Notes under the pieces: generated by a model | Told to the model about the DNA's origin: nothing | Databases searched by the model: none | Seen by the model: only the letters and a program-made list of their open reading frames with translations | Shown: positions 23,632 to 31,267 of the stretch, piece by piece | How positions within the stretch are numbered: position 1 is the stretch's first letter | Layout of the letters: each line of letters begins with the position of its first letter | Program-made: the position numbers and the translations under genes | DNA from: Lachnospiraceae bacterium | GTDB taxonomy: Bacteria > Bacillota > Clostridia > Lachnospirales > Lachnospiraceae | NCBI GenBank assembly: GCA_022510745.1 | Contig: JAFLSY010000001.1 | Coordinates: 124,001 to 188,000 of the forward strand | DNA: 64,000 nt | Reading direction: 5' to 3'

Positions 23632-25398
23632 ATGAAAAAATTATTGGATTTGATTTCGGAGGAAATGGAAAAAGGTTTTGAAAAGGCGGGTTATGCGAAG
23701 GAACTTGGCAGGGTGACCTTATCCAACAGACCCGATCTCTGTGAATATCAGTGCAACGGCGCCATGGCGGGCGCTAAGCAGTACAAGAAGGCACCCATTG
23801 CCATAGCAGATGATGTAGCGGCTGCACTGGCCGATAGCGAAATATTTTCGGAAGTGGCTGCAGTGGCACCGGGCTTTTTGAATCTGAAAGTAAAGAAAAG
23901 CTTTCTGCGTACGTATCTGCAGGAAATGCGGGAGAGCGAGAAGTTTGGTTTAGAACTGCCCGAAAAGCCCAAAAAAGTGGTGCTTGATTACGGCGGAGCC
24001 AATATTGCCAAATCCCTGCATGTGGGACATCTGCGCCCTGCGATCATAGGAGAGAGCATCAAGCGGATTCTTCGTTACTGTGGGCAGGAGGTCATCGGAG
24101 ACGTGCATCTGGGAGACTGGGGGCTGCAGATGGGACTTGTGATCACGGAACTGCAGGAAAGGCAGCCGGAACTGGTCTATTTTGATGAAAGCTATACGGG
24201 CGACTATCCCATGGAAGCGCCCTTTACCATTTCAGAGTTGGAAGAGATTTATCCGACTGCCAGCAAGCGCAGTAAGGAAGATGCGGACTACAAGGCAAAA
24301 GCCATGGAAGTTACCTATAAGATGCAAAACGGCGTTAGAGGATATGAGGCTCTTTTTGGGCATATCAGACGGGTATCCATGGAGGATTTAAAGAAAAATT
24401 ATGCTGGTCTGAACGTGGAGTTTGATTTATGGAAAGGTGAATCCGATGTGCATGATCTGATTCCTTCCATGGTGGACTATATGAAACGGGAGGGCTATGC
24501 ACACGAAAGCGAAGGCGCGCTGGTAGTGGATGTGAAGGAAGAAACCGATAACAAGGAAATTCCTCCCTGTATGATCTTAAAGTCGGACGGAGCAGCGCTT
24601 TACAATACCACGGATCTGGCAACTATTATGGACCGTATGGAAAATATTGGGCCGGATGAGATTATCTATGTGACGGACAAGCGTCAGGAACTCTATTTTG
24701 AACAGATATTCCGCTGTGCCCGGAAGACGAAGTTGGTAAAGCCCGAGACGGAACTGGTATGGCTGGGACACGGTACCATGAATGGCAGGGACGGCAAGCC
24801 TTTTAAGACCCGTGACGGCGGTGTGAAGCGTTTGGAGGACTTGATCGGGGAAACCAATGAGGAGATGTACCGCAAGATTACGGAGAATCGGGAAATGCCG
24901 GAAGAAGAGGCCAAAGAAACGGCAAGGCTCATAGGTCTCGCTGCTATCAAGTATGGTGATCTCTCCAATCAGGCTTCCAAGGATTATGTATTTGACATGG
25001 AAAAATTCTCTTCCTTTGAGGGGGATACCGGCCCTTATATCCTGTATACCATTGTGCGCATTAAATCCATTCTGAATAAATATAAGGATCAGGGCGGTTC
25101 TCTGAACGGACTTAAAGTAAGGGATGCTGAAAGTGAATCCGAAAAGGCATTGGTGATGCAGCTTGCGGCTTTCCAGGCCACAATAGAGAGCGCCTGTGCG
25201 GAAATCGCTCCCCACAAGATCTGTGCCTACATCTATGACCTGGCCAATGCTTTTAACAAGTTCTACCATGAAACCAGAATTTTAGCGGAGGAGAATGAAG
25301 AGAAGAAGGCCGGTCTGATCGCGCTTCTTTTGCTGACAAAGGATATATTGGAAACCTGTATTGATATGCTGGGATTCTCCGCACCTGAGAGAATGTAA
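23632..25398 (+). CDS. argS: Arginyl-tRNA synthetase
   Basis: This 588-residue class I synthetase charges tRNA-Arg. An N-terminal Arg-tRNA-synthetase additional domain precedes the catalytic core. The HIGH motif is HVGH at residues 130-133 in GGANIAKSLHVGHLRP. The KMSK loop is degenerate, as usual in ArgRS (GKPFKTRDGG). The C-terminal DALR anticodon-binding domain contains KICAYIYDLANAFNKFYHE. The 173-bp upstream gap holds no T-box motif and no clear promoter that I can defend. A large palindrome follows the stop codon. Confidence 0.96.
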   Translation: MKKLLDLISEEMEKGFEKAGYAKELGRVTLSNRPDLCEYQCNGAMAGAKQYKKAPIAIADDVAAALADSEIFSEVAAVAPGFLNLKVKKSFLRTYLQEMRESEKFGLELPEKPKKVVLDYGGANIAKSLHVGHLRPAIIGESIKRILRYCGQEVIGDVHLGDWGLQMGLVITELQERQPELVYFDESYTGDYPMEAPFTISELEEIYPTASKRSKEDADYKAKAMEVTYKMQNGVRGYEALFGHIRRVSMEDLKKNYAGLNVEFDLWKGESDVHDLIPSMVDYMKREGYAHESEGALVVDVKEETDNKEIPPCMILKSDGAALYNTTDLATIMDRMENIGPDEIIYVTDKRQELYFEQIFRCARKTKLVKPETELVWLGHGTMNGRDGKPFKTRDGGVKRLEDLIGETNEEMYRKITENREMPEEEAKETARLIGLAAIKYGDLSNQASKDYVFDMEKFSSFEGDTGPYILYTIVRIKSILNKYKDQGGSLNGLKVRDAESESEKALVMQLAAFQATIESACAEIAPHKICAYIYDLANAFNKFYHETRILAEENEEKKAGLIALLLLTKDILETCIDMLGFSAPERM

Positions 25399-25417
25399 AA
25401 AATTGTGTATATAAAAT

Positions 25418-25581
25418 CGACGGCTCCACTGCAAACACGATGATTTTTTGGTTTTGTTGCGCCGCTTATATACGGACAGAAATCAAAACTCGCCATAAAT
25501 GGCTCAAACAATTGATCTCTGTCCTCGCTATGCTCACAAAACTGCAAAAATCTGCCTGTTGTTTGCTTAGTGGAGCCGTCG
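25418..25581. repeat. 164-bp nested imperfect palindrome between convergent genes
   Basis: The outer arms CGACGGCTCCACT (25418-25430) and AGTGGAGCCGTCG (25569-25581) are perfect 13-bp complements. GCAAAC/GTTTGC continues the stem inward. Further in, GGACAGAAATCAA pairs with TTGATCTCTGTCC (12 of 13), and GCCAT-AA-ATGGC lies near the apex. The intervening GATTTTTT-GGTTTTGT segments also match their opposite arm. The whole stretch can fold into one long hairpin. It could be a palindromic repeat element (MITE-like) or a structured RNA that ends both argS and the GH5 gene. Confidence 0.7.
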
Positions 25582-25599
25582 GTTTATCTATTGTCCTTT

Positions 25600-26640
25600 T
25601 TATAACAGCGGCAGGAGCTGAGAAAGCGCATCTTCATAGTGGGAATCCACCAGCCCGAAGTCCATTCTTCTATAGGACCAGAGGGCTCTGCCCATGCCGA
25701 AGCGCGAAAACAGAGCGTGCATATCCTCATGCCATGCCAGAGCATAGGGGATATCGGCCAGATTGATCACACCATATTCGCCGCAGTAGAGGGGAACATC
25801 TCTTTCCTCTGCTATTCTGACCGCCTCCGCAAAAGCCTCTGCCAGCATTTCGGGTACGGATTCGCATCCTCGGGGCATAACAGCTTGCATCCTATCCAAA
25901 AAGCCTGTGTAGAGACCGTTACAGTTTTGGTCAGCACAGGTTTTATATTCTTCTACCGTAAGCGGATAGCCGATACGGAAGTCTGAAGGCATGTTTTTCT
26001 CCCAGTGTGCGCCCTGATGGGTAAATAAAAAAGGTTCATAAAAATGGAAGGAATAAACAATTCGCTCATCCGGCGGCAGTAACAGGTTCTTTACGGAAAA
26101 AATATGATTATAATTGATTCCGCCCACTAATATCCAGTTCTGTGGAGCATACTGCCTGATGCGGGCAATCGTCCGCAAGGCAATCTTATTCCAGCTTTCA
26201 CTTACGGCAGGATCCACCACTTCGTTCAAAAGATCGAACGCAATCCATTCGCAACTGCCATAACGCTTCGCCATTCTTTCCCAAAGAGAGAAAAAACGTT
26301 CCTGCAAATCGTCATTTTCAAAGAATGCGGTGCGGCCGCCTGCCTGACTGAAGTCGTGGCCTGCTGTTTTATGTAAATCTAAAATCAGCCCCAGTCCGTA
26401 TTTTTCACACCATTCCGCACAGCGGTCGATATAGGTATAGCCATCCCAAAGAGGAGTTCCGTCCTCTGCTTCGATCAGAGGATAGTCGATGGGCAGACGT
26501 ACATGGTCCAAACCGAATTCTTTGATGCATTTCAAATCCGCTTCAGTGATAAAGCTTTCTAAATGTTCTTTCTCCAGACGGCACTGGGAAAGCCAGCCGC
26601 CTAAATTGACGCCTTTTAAAAATCCTGTAAATTCTCTCAT
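25600..26640 (-). CDS. Glycoside hydrolase family 5 (cellulase-like), cytoplasmic
   Basis: This 346-residue (beta/alpha)8 glycosidase starts FLKGVNLGGWLSQ, the typical GH5 first strand. Catalytic residues are acid/base Glu140 in FDLLNEV and nucleophile Glu288 in LYCGEYGV. HVRLPIDY at 46-53 and the His in YSFHFYEP complete the GH5 set. There is no signal peptide, so it acts on imported oligosaccharides. The ribosome binding site on the minus strand is AAGGAGG. It is divergent from an AraC regulator, with tandem direct repeats in the shared promoter region. A beta-1,3- or 1,4-glucan or mannan oligomer substrate is plausible. Confidence 0.88.
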   Translation of the reverse strand: MREFTGFLKGVNLGGWLSQCRLEKEHLESFITEADLKCIKEFGLDHVRLPIDYPLIEAEDGTPLWDGYTYIDRCAEWCEKYGLGLILDLHKTAGHDFSQAGGRTAFFENDDLQERFFSLWERMAKRYGSCEWIAFDLLNEVVDPAVSESWNKIALRTIARIRQYAPQNWILVGGINYNHIFSVKNLLLPPDERIVYSFHFYEPFLFTHQGAHWEKNMPSDFRIGYPLTVEEYKTCADQNCNGLYTGFLDRMQAVMPRGCESVPEMLAEAFAEAVRIAEERDVPLYCGEYGVINLADIPYALAWHEDMHALFSRFGMGRALWSYRRMDFGLVDSHYEDALSQLLPLL

Positions 26641-26661
26641 AGGAATACCTCCTTTTTCTGC

Positions 26662-26667
26662 ATTATA
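26662..26667 (-). promoter_or_regulatory. -10 box of the GH5 gene
   Basis: TATAAT on the minus strand lies about 22 bp upstream of the GH5 start codon. The -35 region falls in the proximal copy of the direct repeat, as expected for an activator-dependent promoter. Confidence 0.6.
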
Positions 26668-26685
26668 CAGCTCTAAAACATTCAG

Positions 26686-26723
26686 ATATATAAAATAAGT
26701 TGTTTATATATAAAATATGTTGT
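26686..26723. promoter_or_regulatory. Tandem 18-bp direct repeats (candidate AraC operator)
   Basis: ATATATAAAATAAGTTGT at 26686-26703 and ATATATAAAATATGTTGT at 26706-26723 differ at one base and are offset by exactly 20 bp, near two helical turns. They lie between the divergent GH5 and AraC genes and abut the GH5 -35 region. Confidence 0.7.
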
Positions 26724-26763
26724 AGTATTGAATAGAATCATATGCAGAAGCCGGGGAGAGAGT

Positions 26764-27522
26764 ATGAGATTAGATAGGGAATTGAACAATCGGCTGTTTG
26801 TACGGCGGGAAGAGCAGCAGAGTCATGTAGAATACAGAGAGGAGTTCGGTTTTTACAGCAATGTGGCAGAGGGAAACGTAGAGGCTGTAAAGAAAATTCT
26901 GGCTGATCCGGAGAATAAACACCCCTATGACAGTCCGGTATACGGCAGGCTGTCGGCAGATTCTTTGAGGAACGTTCGTTATCATTTCGTGGTTTCGGTT
27001 GCGTTGATTACCAGATTATGCGTGGAAAAAGGACTGGAACGGGAATTGGCATATACGCTCAGTGATTTATATATCAGTAAAATGGATGCATTGCCCGGAT
27101 TGCGTGAGATTCTATCCTTGCAGAATGAAATGCTGCTTGATTTTGCGGAGAAAATGGCAAAGCTGCCCAAAAGCCATGTTTATTCCATGCAGGTGGTCCG
27201 GGCCATCGATTATATCAAGCTGCACCGAAATGAGCATTTAACGGTAAAAAAGGTGGCGGAGGCCTTGAAGGTGAACCGAAGTTATTTATCCACGCTGTTT
27301 TCCAGAGAAACGAAAAGTCGCATCAGCGCTTTTATCCGGAGGGAAAAGATAGAGGCGGCAGCCAATATGCTCCGGTTTTCGGATTATTCCTATGCGGATA
27401 TTGCAGAATACTTCGGATTTGCCTCGCAAAGCCATTTTATCCAGTGTTTTCAAAAGGAAATGGGAGAAACTCCCTTTGTATACCGCAAGCGAATTTTAAA
27501 TGAAGAAGCTTTTTTCAGATGA
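26764..27522 (+). CDS. AraC-family transcriptional regulator
   Basis: This 252-residue regulator has a C-terminal double helix-turn-helix. The first is KVAEALKVNRSYLSTLFSRET and the second ADIAEYFGFASQSHFIQCFQKEMGETPFVYRK, the latter holding the family signature. The N-terminal 140 residues are helical and lack a cupin-type sugar pocket that I can see. The start at 26764 follows GGGGAGAG. It stands between GH5 (divergent) and GH3 (same strand), so it probably activates one or both. The tandem repeats at 26686-26723 are the likely binding site. Confidence 0.88.
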   Translation: MRLDRELNNRLFVRREEQQSHVEYREEFGFYSNVAEGNVEAVKKILADPENKHPYDSPVYGRLSADSLRNVRYHFVVSVALITRLCVEKGLERELAYTLSDLYISKMDALPGLREILSLQNEMLLDFAEKMAKLPKSHVYSMQVVRAIDYIKLHRNEHLTVKKVAEALKVNRSYLSTLFSRETKSRISAFIRREKIEAAANMLRFSDYSYADIAEYFGFASQSHFIQCFQKEMGETPFVYRKRILNEEAFFR

Positions 27523-27609
27523 TATAAGATGAAGTATTTGTAGTTGCTATAAAGGAAGTTTTTGGATAGAATAAAATTAAAATACATATACAAACAGGAG
27601 GCCGGAGGC

Positions 27610-29868
27610 ATGGATATTCAGAAAATCATAGCGGAAATGACTTTGGAGGAAAAAGCAGGACTCTGTTCGGGAGCGGATTTCTGGCATACGAAAGCGGTAG
27701 AGAGACTGGGCGTTGAGAGGATTACCATGAGTGACGGCCCTCACGGACTGCGCAGACAGGAAGAGCAGGGAGACCATTTGGGAATGGGTGGAAGCGTGCC
27801 GGCAGTCTGTTTTCCGGCAGGCTGTGCTACGGCAGCTTCCTTTGATAAAGAGTTGATTTATGCTCTCGGTGAGGAACTGGGAGAGGAATGTCGGGCGGAA
27901 GGCGTCAACGTGCTCTTAGGCCCCGCCGCCAATATCAAGCGTTCCCCGCTTTGCGGCCGAAATTTTGAATATTACTCTGAGGACCCCTATCTGGCGTCCC
28001 ATATGGCGGCTCATTACATAAAGGGCGTACAGAGCAAGGGTGTGGGCACCAGCTTAAAGCATTTTCTGGCCAACAATCAGGAGCACAGGCGGATGAGCAG
28101 CAGCAGCGAAATTGACGAGCGTACTCTGCGGGAGATCTATCTGGCTGCCTTTGAAGAGGCGGTAAAGGAAGCAAAACCTTGGACCATTATGTGTTCCTAT
28201 AACCGTATCAACGGTACTTATGCGGCAGAGAACAGAAAGTTTCTGACGGAAGTGCTGCGGGAAGAATGGGGCTTTGACGGTTTTGTGGTAAGCGATTGGG
28301 GGGCTGTGAATAGCAGACCTGCGGATTTGGCGGCAGGATTGGATCTGGAAATGCCCGGTTCCTTTGGCGTAAATGATGAAAGAATCGTGGAGGCTGTTAA
28401 GGAAGGCAGAATATCTGAGGAAGCTCTGAATACAGTGGTGGAACGGATTCTGCGTATTGTGGAAAAGAGTCATGCAGTAGAAAAGACCGCACCTTATGAT
28501 AAAGAGGCATCCCACGCTCTGGCTCGCCAGATGGCGGGAGAGTGCATGGTGCTCTTAAAAAATGAGGGCATACTGCCTCTTTCTAAAGAAGATGCAGTTG
28601 TCTTTATCGGAGAATTTGCGGAAAATCCCCGCTATCAGGGAGGCGGCAGTTCCCATATCAATTCTTTTAAGACGGAGTCCGCATGGGAATTAGCGGACAA
28701 AGCCCATGTGACGTATGCGAGAGGTTATGATGCTAATGAGGATAAAAAGGACGAAGCTCTGCTTAAAGAAGCGGTAGAAGCAGCAAAAGCCGCAAAGACG
28801 GCAGTAATCTTTGCCGGACTGCCGGACTCCTATGAATCGGAGGGTTATGACCGCTCCCACATGAGAATGCCGGATTGTCAGAACGCATTGATAGAGGCTG
28901 TTTGTGAGGCAAATCCCAATACGGTGGTGGTACTGCACAACGGTTCTCCCGTGGAGATGCCCTGGATCAATAAAGCAAAGGCGGTACTGGAAGTCTATCT
29001 GGGCGGTCAGGCTGTGGGAGGCGCCACACTGGATGTGCTTTACGGCGATGTCAATCCTTCCGGCAGGCTGGCGGAAACCTTTCCCATTAAGTTAGAAGAC
29101 AATCCTTCCTATCTGTACTATCGGGGCGAGGGTGATAAGGTAGAATATCGCGAAGGGATTTTTGTAGGTTACCGTTACTATGATAAAAAGAAGATGGATG
29201 TACTCTTTCCTTTTGGCCATGGATTAAGCTATACGGAATTTGCTTTTTCCAACTTAAAACTTTCCACAGAGGAAATGAAGGATACGGATGAGCTGCAGAT
29301 AACGGCAGATGTAAAGAATATAGGCAGTCGTGCAGGAAAAACGGTAGTACAGCTCTATGTGGCCCCTCCTGAAGGAGATGTGATCCGGCCCGTACGGGAA
29401 CTCAAAGGGTTTGAAAAGGTATTCCTTGCACCCGGGGAAAGCAGGACGGTGAGCTTTACGCTTTCAAAGCGAGCCTTTTCCTATTATGATACAGAGATTG
29501 AGGATTTCAGAGCACCGTCGGGAGAGTATGGAATCGAAATAGGAGCATCTTCCCGCAATATCCTGCAGAGAGCTTCCGTAAAACTGACGGAGAGTAAGGG
29601 CAGGCGGATCAAAGTGGGTATGGACACCATCTTCTTAGATATTTTAAAGCTGCCGGATGCAATGCCTTTAGTAAACGAGATCGTGAAGAAAATGGATGTT
29701 GCAGACGCAGGAAGTGCAGACAGTATGGGAGAGGGTGTGGAGGAAATGGTGGAAGCCGTGTTAGGGTATATGCCCCTGCACTCTATGGTTTCTTTCTCCG
29801 GCGGTAACATTACCTTTGCGGATATAGATGATTTTATCCGTCGAATCAATCAGGGCGGAGATTTTTAA
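27610..29868 (+). CDS. Glycoside hydrolase family 3 beta-glucosidase, cytoplasmic
   Basis: This 752-residue GH3 enzyme has the N-terminal TIM barrel with MSDGPHGLR and nucleophile Asp229 in FVVSDWGAV. The C-terminal alpha/beta-sandwich contains VIFAGLPDSYESEGYDRSHMRMP, with candidate acid residues. A fibronectin type III-like domain follows (TVVQLYVAPPEG). After FnIII there is a further tail of about 80 residues. No signal peptide is present. The ATG at 27610 has two ribosome binding sites just upstream (AGGAGG and GGAGG); the TTG at 27562 has none. It probably releases monosaccharides from oligosaccharides trimmed by the GH5. Confidence 0.92.
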   Translation: MDIQKIIAEMTLEEKAGLCSGADFWHTKAVERLGVERITMSDGPHGLRRQEEQGDHLGMGGSVPAVCFPAGCATAASFDKELIYALGEELGEECRAEGVNVLLGPAANIKRSPLCGRNFEYYSEDPYLASHMAAHYIKGVQSKGVGTSLKHFLANNQEHRRMSSSSEIDERTLREIYLAAFEEAVKEAKPWTIMCSYNRINGTYAAENRKFLTEVLREEWGFDGFVVSDWGAVNSRPADLAAGLDLEMPGSFGVNDERIVEAVKEGRISEEALNTVVERILRIVEKSHAVEKTAPYDKEASHALARQMAGECMVLLKNEGILPLSKEDAVVFIGEFAENPRYQGGGSSHINSFKTESAWELADKAHVTYARGYDANEDKKDEALLKEAVEAAKAAKTAVIFAGLPDSYESEGYDRSHMRMPDCQNALIEAVCEANPNTVVVLHNGSPVEMPWINKAKAVLEVYLGGQAVGGATLDVLYGDVNPSGRLAETFPIKLEDNPSYLYYRGEGDKVEYREGIFVGYRYYDKKKMDVLFPFGHGLSYTEFAFSNLKLSTEEMKDTDELQITADVKNIGSRAGKTVVQLYVAPPEGDVIRPVRELKGFEKVFLAPGESRTVSFTLSKRAFSYYDTEIEDFRAPSGEYGIEIGASSRNILQRASVKLTESKGRRIKVGMDTIFLDILKLPDAMPLVNEIVKKMDVADAGSADSMGEGVEEMVEAVLGYMPLHSMVSFSGGNITFADIDDFIRRINQGGDF

Positions 29869-29876
29869 AAAAGCTA

Positions 29877-29906
29877 TTGACAAGTTGTACCTTTTTAAGA
29901 TACAAT
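29877..29906 (+). promoter_or_regulatory. Promoter of the tRNA-Val/tRNA-Met operon
   Basis: A perfect TTGACA at 29877-29882, an 18-bp spacer and TACAAT at 29901-29906. It begins 9 bp after the GH3 stop codon. Confidence 0.85.
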
Positions 29907-29926
29907 AGCGGAGTCGGTTGTGACGA

Positions 29927-29999
29927 GGGGTCTTAGCTCAGCTGGGAGAGCATCTGCCTTACAAGCAGAGGGTCATAGGTTCGAGCCCTATAGGCCCCA
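29927..29999 (+). tRNA. tRNA-Val(TAC)
   Basis: This is a 73-nt tRNA. The acceptor GGGGTCT pairs with AGGCCCC (one G-U pair). The anticodon stem TCTGC/GCAGA encloses CTTACAA with anticodon TAC at 29960-29962. The T-loop is TTCGAGC. CCA is not encoded. Confidence 0.96.
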
Positions 30000-30022
30000 T
30001 CGTTTTACCGAATAAAATATCC

Positions 30023-30096
30023 GGCGAGATAGCTCAGTTGGCTAGAGCATACGGTTCATACCCGTAGTGTCGAGGGTTCAAATCCCCCTCTCGCTA
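30023..30096 (+). tRNA. tRNA-Met(CAT), elongator
   Basis: This is a 74-nt tRNA. The acceptor GGCGAGA pairs with TCTCGCT (first pair G-U). The anticodon stem TACGG/CCGTA encloses TTCATAC. The stem lacks the three consecutive G-C pairs of the initiator, and the body matches elongator Met rather than tRNA-Ile2. Confidence 0.92.
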
Positions 30097-30100
30097 TTGA

Positions 30101-30136
30101 AACCGCGGTTTTGCATATGCAGAACTGCGGTTTTTT
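30101..30136 (+). terminator. Terminator of the tRNA operon
   Basis: AACCGCGGTTTTGCAT pairs with ATGCAGAACTGCGGTT (14 of 16 canonical), followed by six T residues. Confidence 0.88.
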
Positions 30137-30175
30137 ATGTCTTTTGGAATAAATTGGATAAAATATAAGTAATAG

Positions 30176-30205
30176 TTGTATTTGGAGTGGGATTTCATAT
30201 ATAAT
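30176..30205 (+). promoter_or_regulatory. Promoter of the SDR gene
   Basis: TTGTAT at 30176-30181, an 18-bp spacer and TATAAT at 30200-30205. Confidence 0.72.
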
Positions 30206-30281
30206 AAATGAAAAGGCCTGTCCTTCCGGTTTTAGGGAATGAGGCGGCCTGAGAATAAAATAAGAAGAAAGAGGTGCAGAG

Positions 30282-31082
30282 ATGGGATTTTTAACAGGTA
30301 AGACAGCGATTATCACCGGAGCAGGCCGGGCAGTACTCAGTGACGGCAGATGCGGCTCCATCGGTTACGGTATTGCGACCGCTTATGCAAAAGAAGGAGC
30401 GAATCTGGTCATTACCGGCCGTAACGTAAAGAAGCTCGAAGATGCGAAAGAGGAGCTGGAACGCTTATACGGTATTAAGGTACTGATCGTGCAGGCTGAT
30501 GTTTCCGCAGATGCGGATAATGAAGCAGTGGTAGCCAATGTTGTAAAACAGACCATGGATACTTTCGGACGTATCGACGTGCTGATCAATAACGCGCAGG
30601 CTTCCGCATCCGGTGTTACTTTAGCGGATCACACCACGGAACAGTTCAATCTGGCAATGTACTCCGGTCTGTATGCCGCTTTCTACTATATGAAAGCCTG
30701 CTATCCTTATCTGAAGGAAAGCAAAGGTTCCGTTATCAATTTTGCTTCCGGCGCAGGTCTGTTTGGTAATTTCGGACAGTGTGCCTATGCGGCAGCCAAG
30801 GAAGGTATCAGAGGTCTGACCCGTGTAGCTGCAACAGAGTGGGGCAAGGATGGCATCAACGTAAATATTATCTGTCCTTTGGCTTGGACCGCACAGCTTG
30901 AGCAATTTCAGCAGGCATATCCGGACGCTTTTGAAAAGAATGTGCATATACCTCCCATGGGACATTTTGGAGACACGGAACTGGAAATCGGACGTGTCTG
31001 CGTACAGTTAGCATCTCCCGACTTCAAATATATGTCCGGCGAGACGATTACCTTAGAAGGTGGATTGGGTCAGAGACCTTAG
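30282..31082 (+). CDS. Short-chain dehydrogenase/reductase
   Basis: This 266-residue NAD(P)-dependent oxidoreductase is of the classical SDR type. Catalytic residues are Ser156 in INFASGAG, Tyr169 in CAYAAAK and Lys173. NNAQAS replaces the usual NNAG. The glycine-rich TGxxxGxG loop carries an insertion of about 9 residues (ITGAGRAVLSDGRCGSIGYG), which sets it apart from FabG. It ends with the common SGETITLEGG segment. It has its own promoter and a strong terminator, so it is monocistronic. The substrate (sugar, steroid or other alcohol) cannot be assigned. Confidence 0.88.
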   Translation: MGFLTGKTAIITGAGRAVLSDGRCGSIGYGIATAYAKEGANLVITGRNVKKLEDAKEELERLYGIKVLIVQADVSADADNEAVVANVVKQTMDTFGRIDVLINNAQASASGVTLADHTTEQFNLAMYSGLYAAFYYMKACYPYLKESKGSVINFASGAGLFGNFGQCAYAAAKEGIRGLTRVAATEWGKDGINVNIICPLAWTAQLEQFQQAYPDAFEKNVHIPPMGHFGDTELEIGRVCVQLASPDFKYMSGETITLEGGLGQRP

Positions 31083-31130
31083 TCAAAGGGGTTGAGACAT
31101 CTTCTCTATATGTGGTAAAAATGAAAATAG

Positions 31131-31182
31131 GCTCCTCCGTTATGGCTTTTGGTAAAATTGTCCATATTCGGAGGAGCTTTTT
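31131..31182 (+). terminator. Terminator after the SDR gene
   Basis: GCTCCTCCG/CGGAGGAGC (31131-31139 with 31169-31177), with inner ATGG/CCAT, is followed by five T residues. Confidence 0.92.
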
Positions 31183-31207
31183 CTAACATCTTTTTTTCTA
31201 CATCATA

Positions 31208-31241
31208 TTGACATGAATAAAATGCATGGTACAATATATAG
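31208..31241 (+). promoter_or_regulatory. nrdDG promoter overlapping an NrdR-box-like sequence
   Basis: TTGACA at 31208-31213, a 16-bp spacer and TACAAT at 31230-31235 with TGG before it (extended -10). CAATATATAG at 31232-31241 matches the 10-bp core CwAtATaTwG of the NrdR box perfectly and overlaps the -10 box. Only one copy is seen, whereas NrdR sites are usually paired. Confidence 0.72.
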
Positions 31242-31267
31242 TATGTACGGGAAAGGATGTAAGAAAT

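Noticed and set aside
24577..25269. 230-residue minus-strand ORF opposite argS
   Set aside because: It is a shadow of argS without start signals.
25440..25766. 108-residue plus-strand ORF in the palindrome
   Set aside because: It spans the palindrome and the end of the GH5 gene, has no ribosome binding site and has an implausible composition.
30023..30096. Initiator tRNA-Met or tRNA-Ile2 (lysidine) for the CAT tRNA
   Set aside because: The anticodon stem TACGG/CCGTA lacks the three G-C pairs of the initiator, and the body matches elongator Met.
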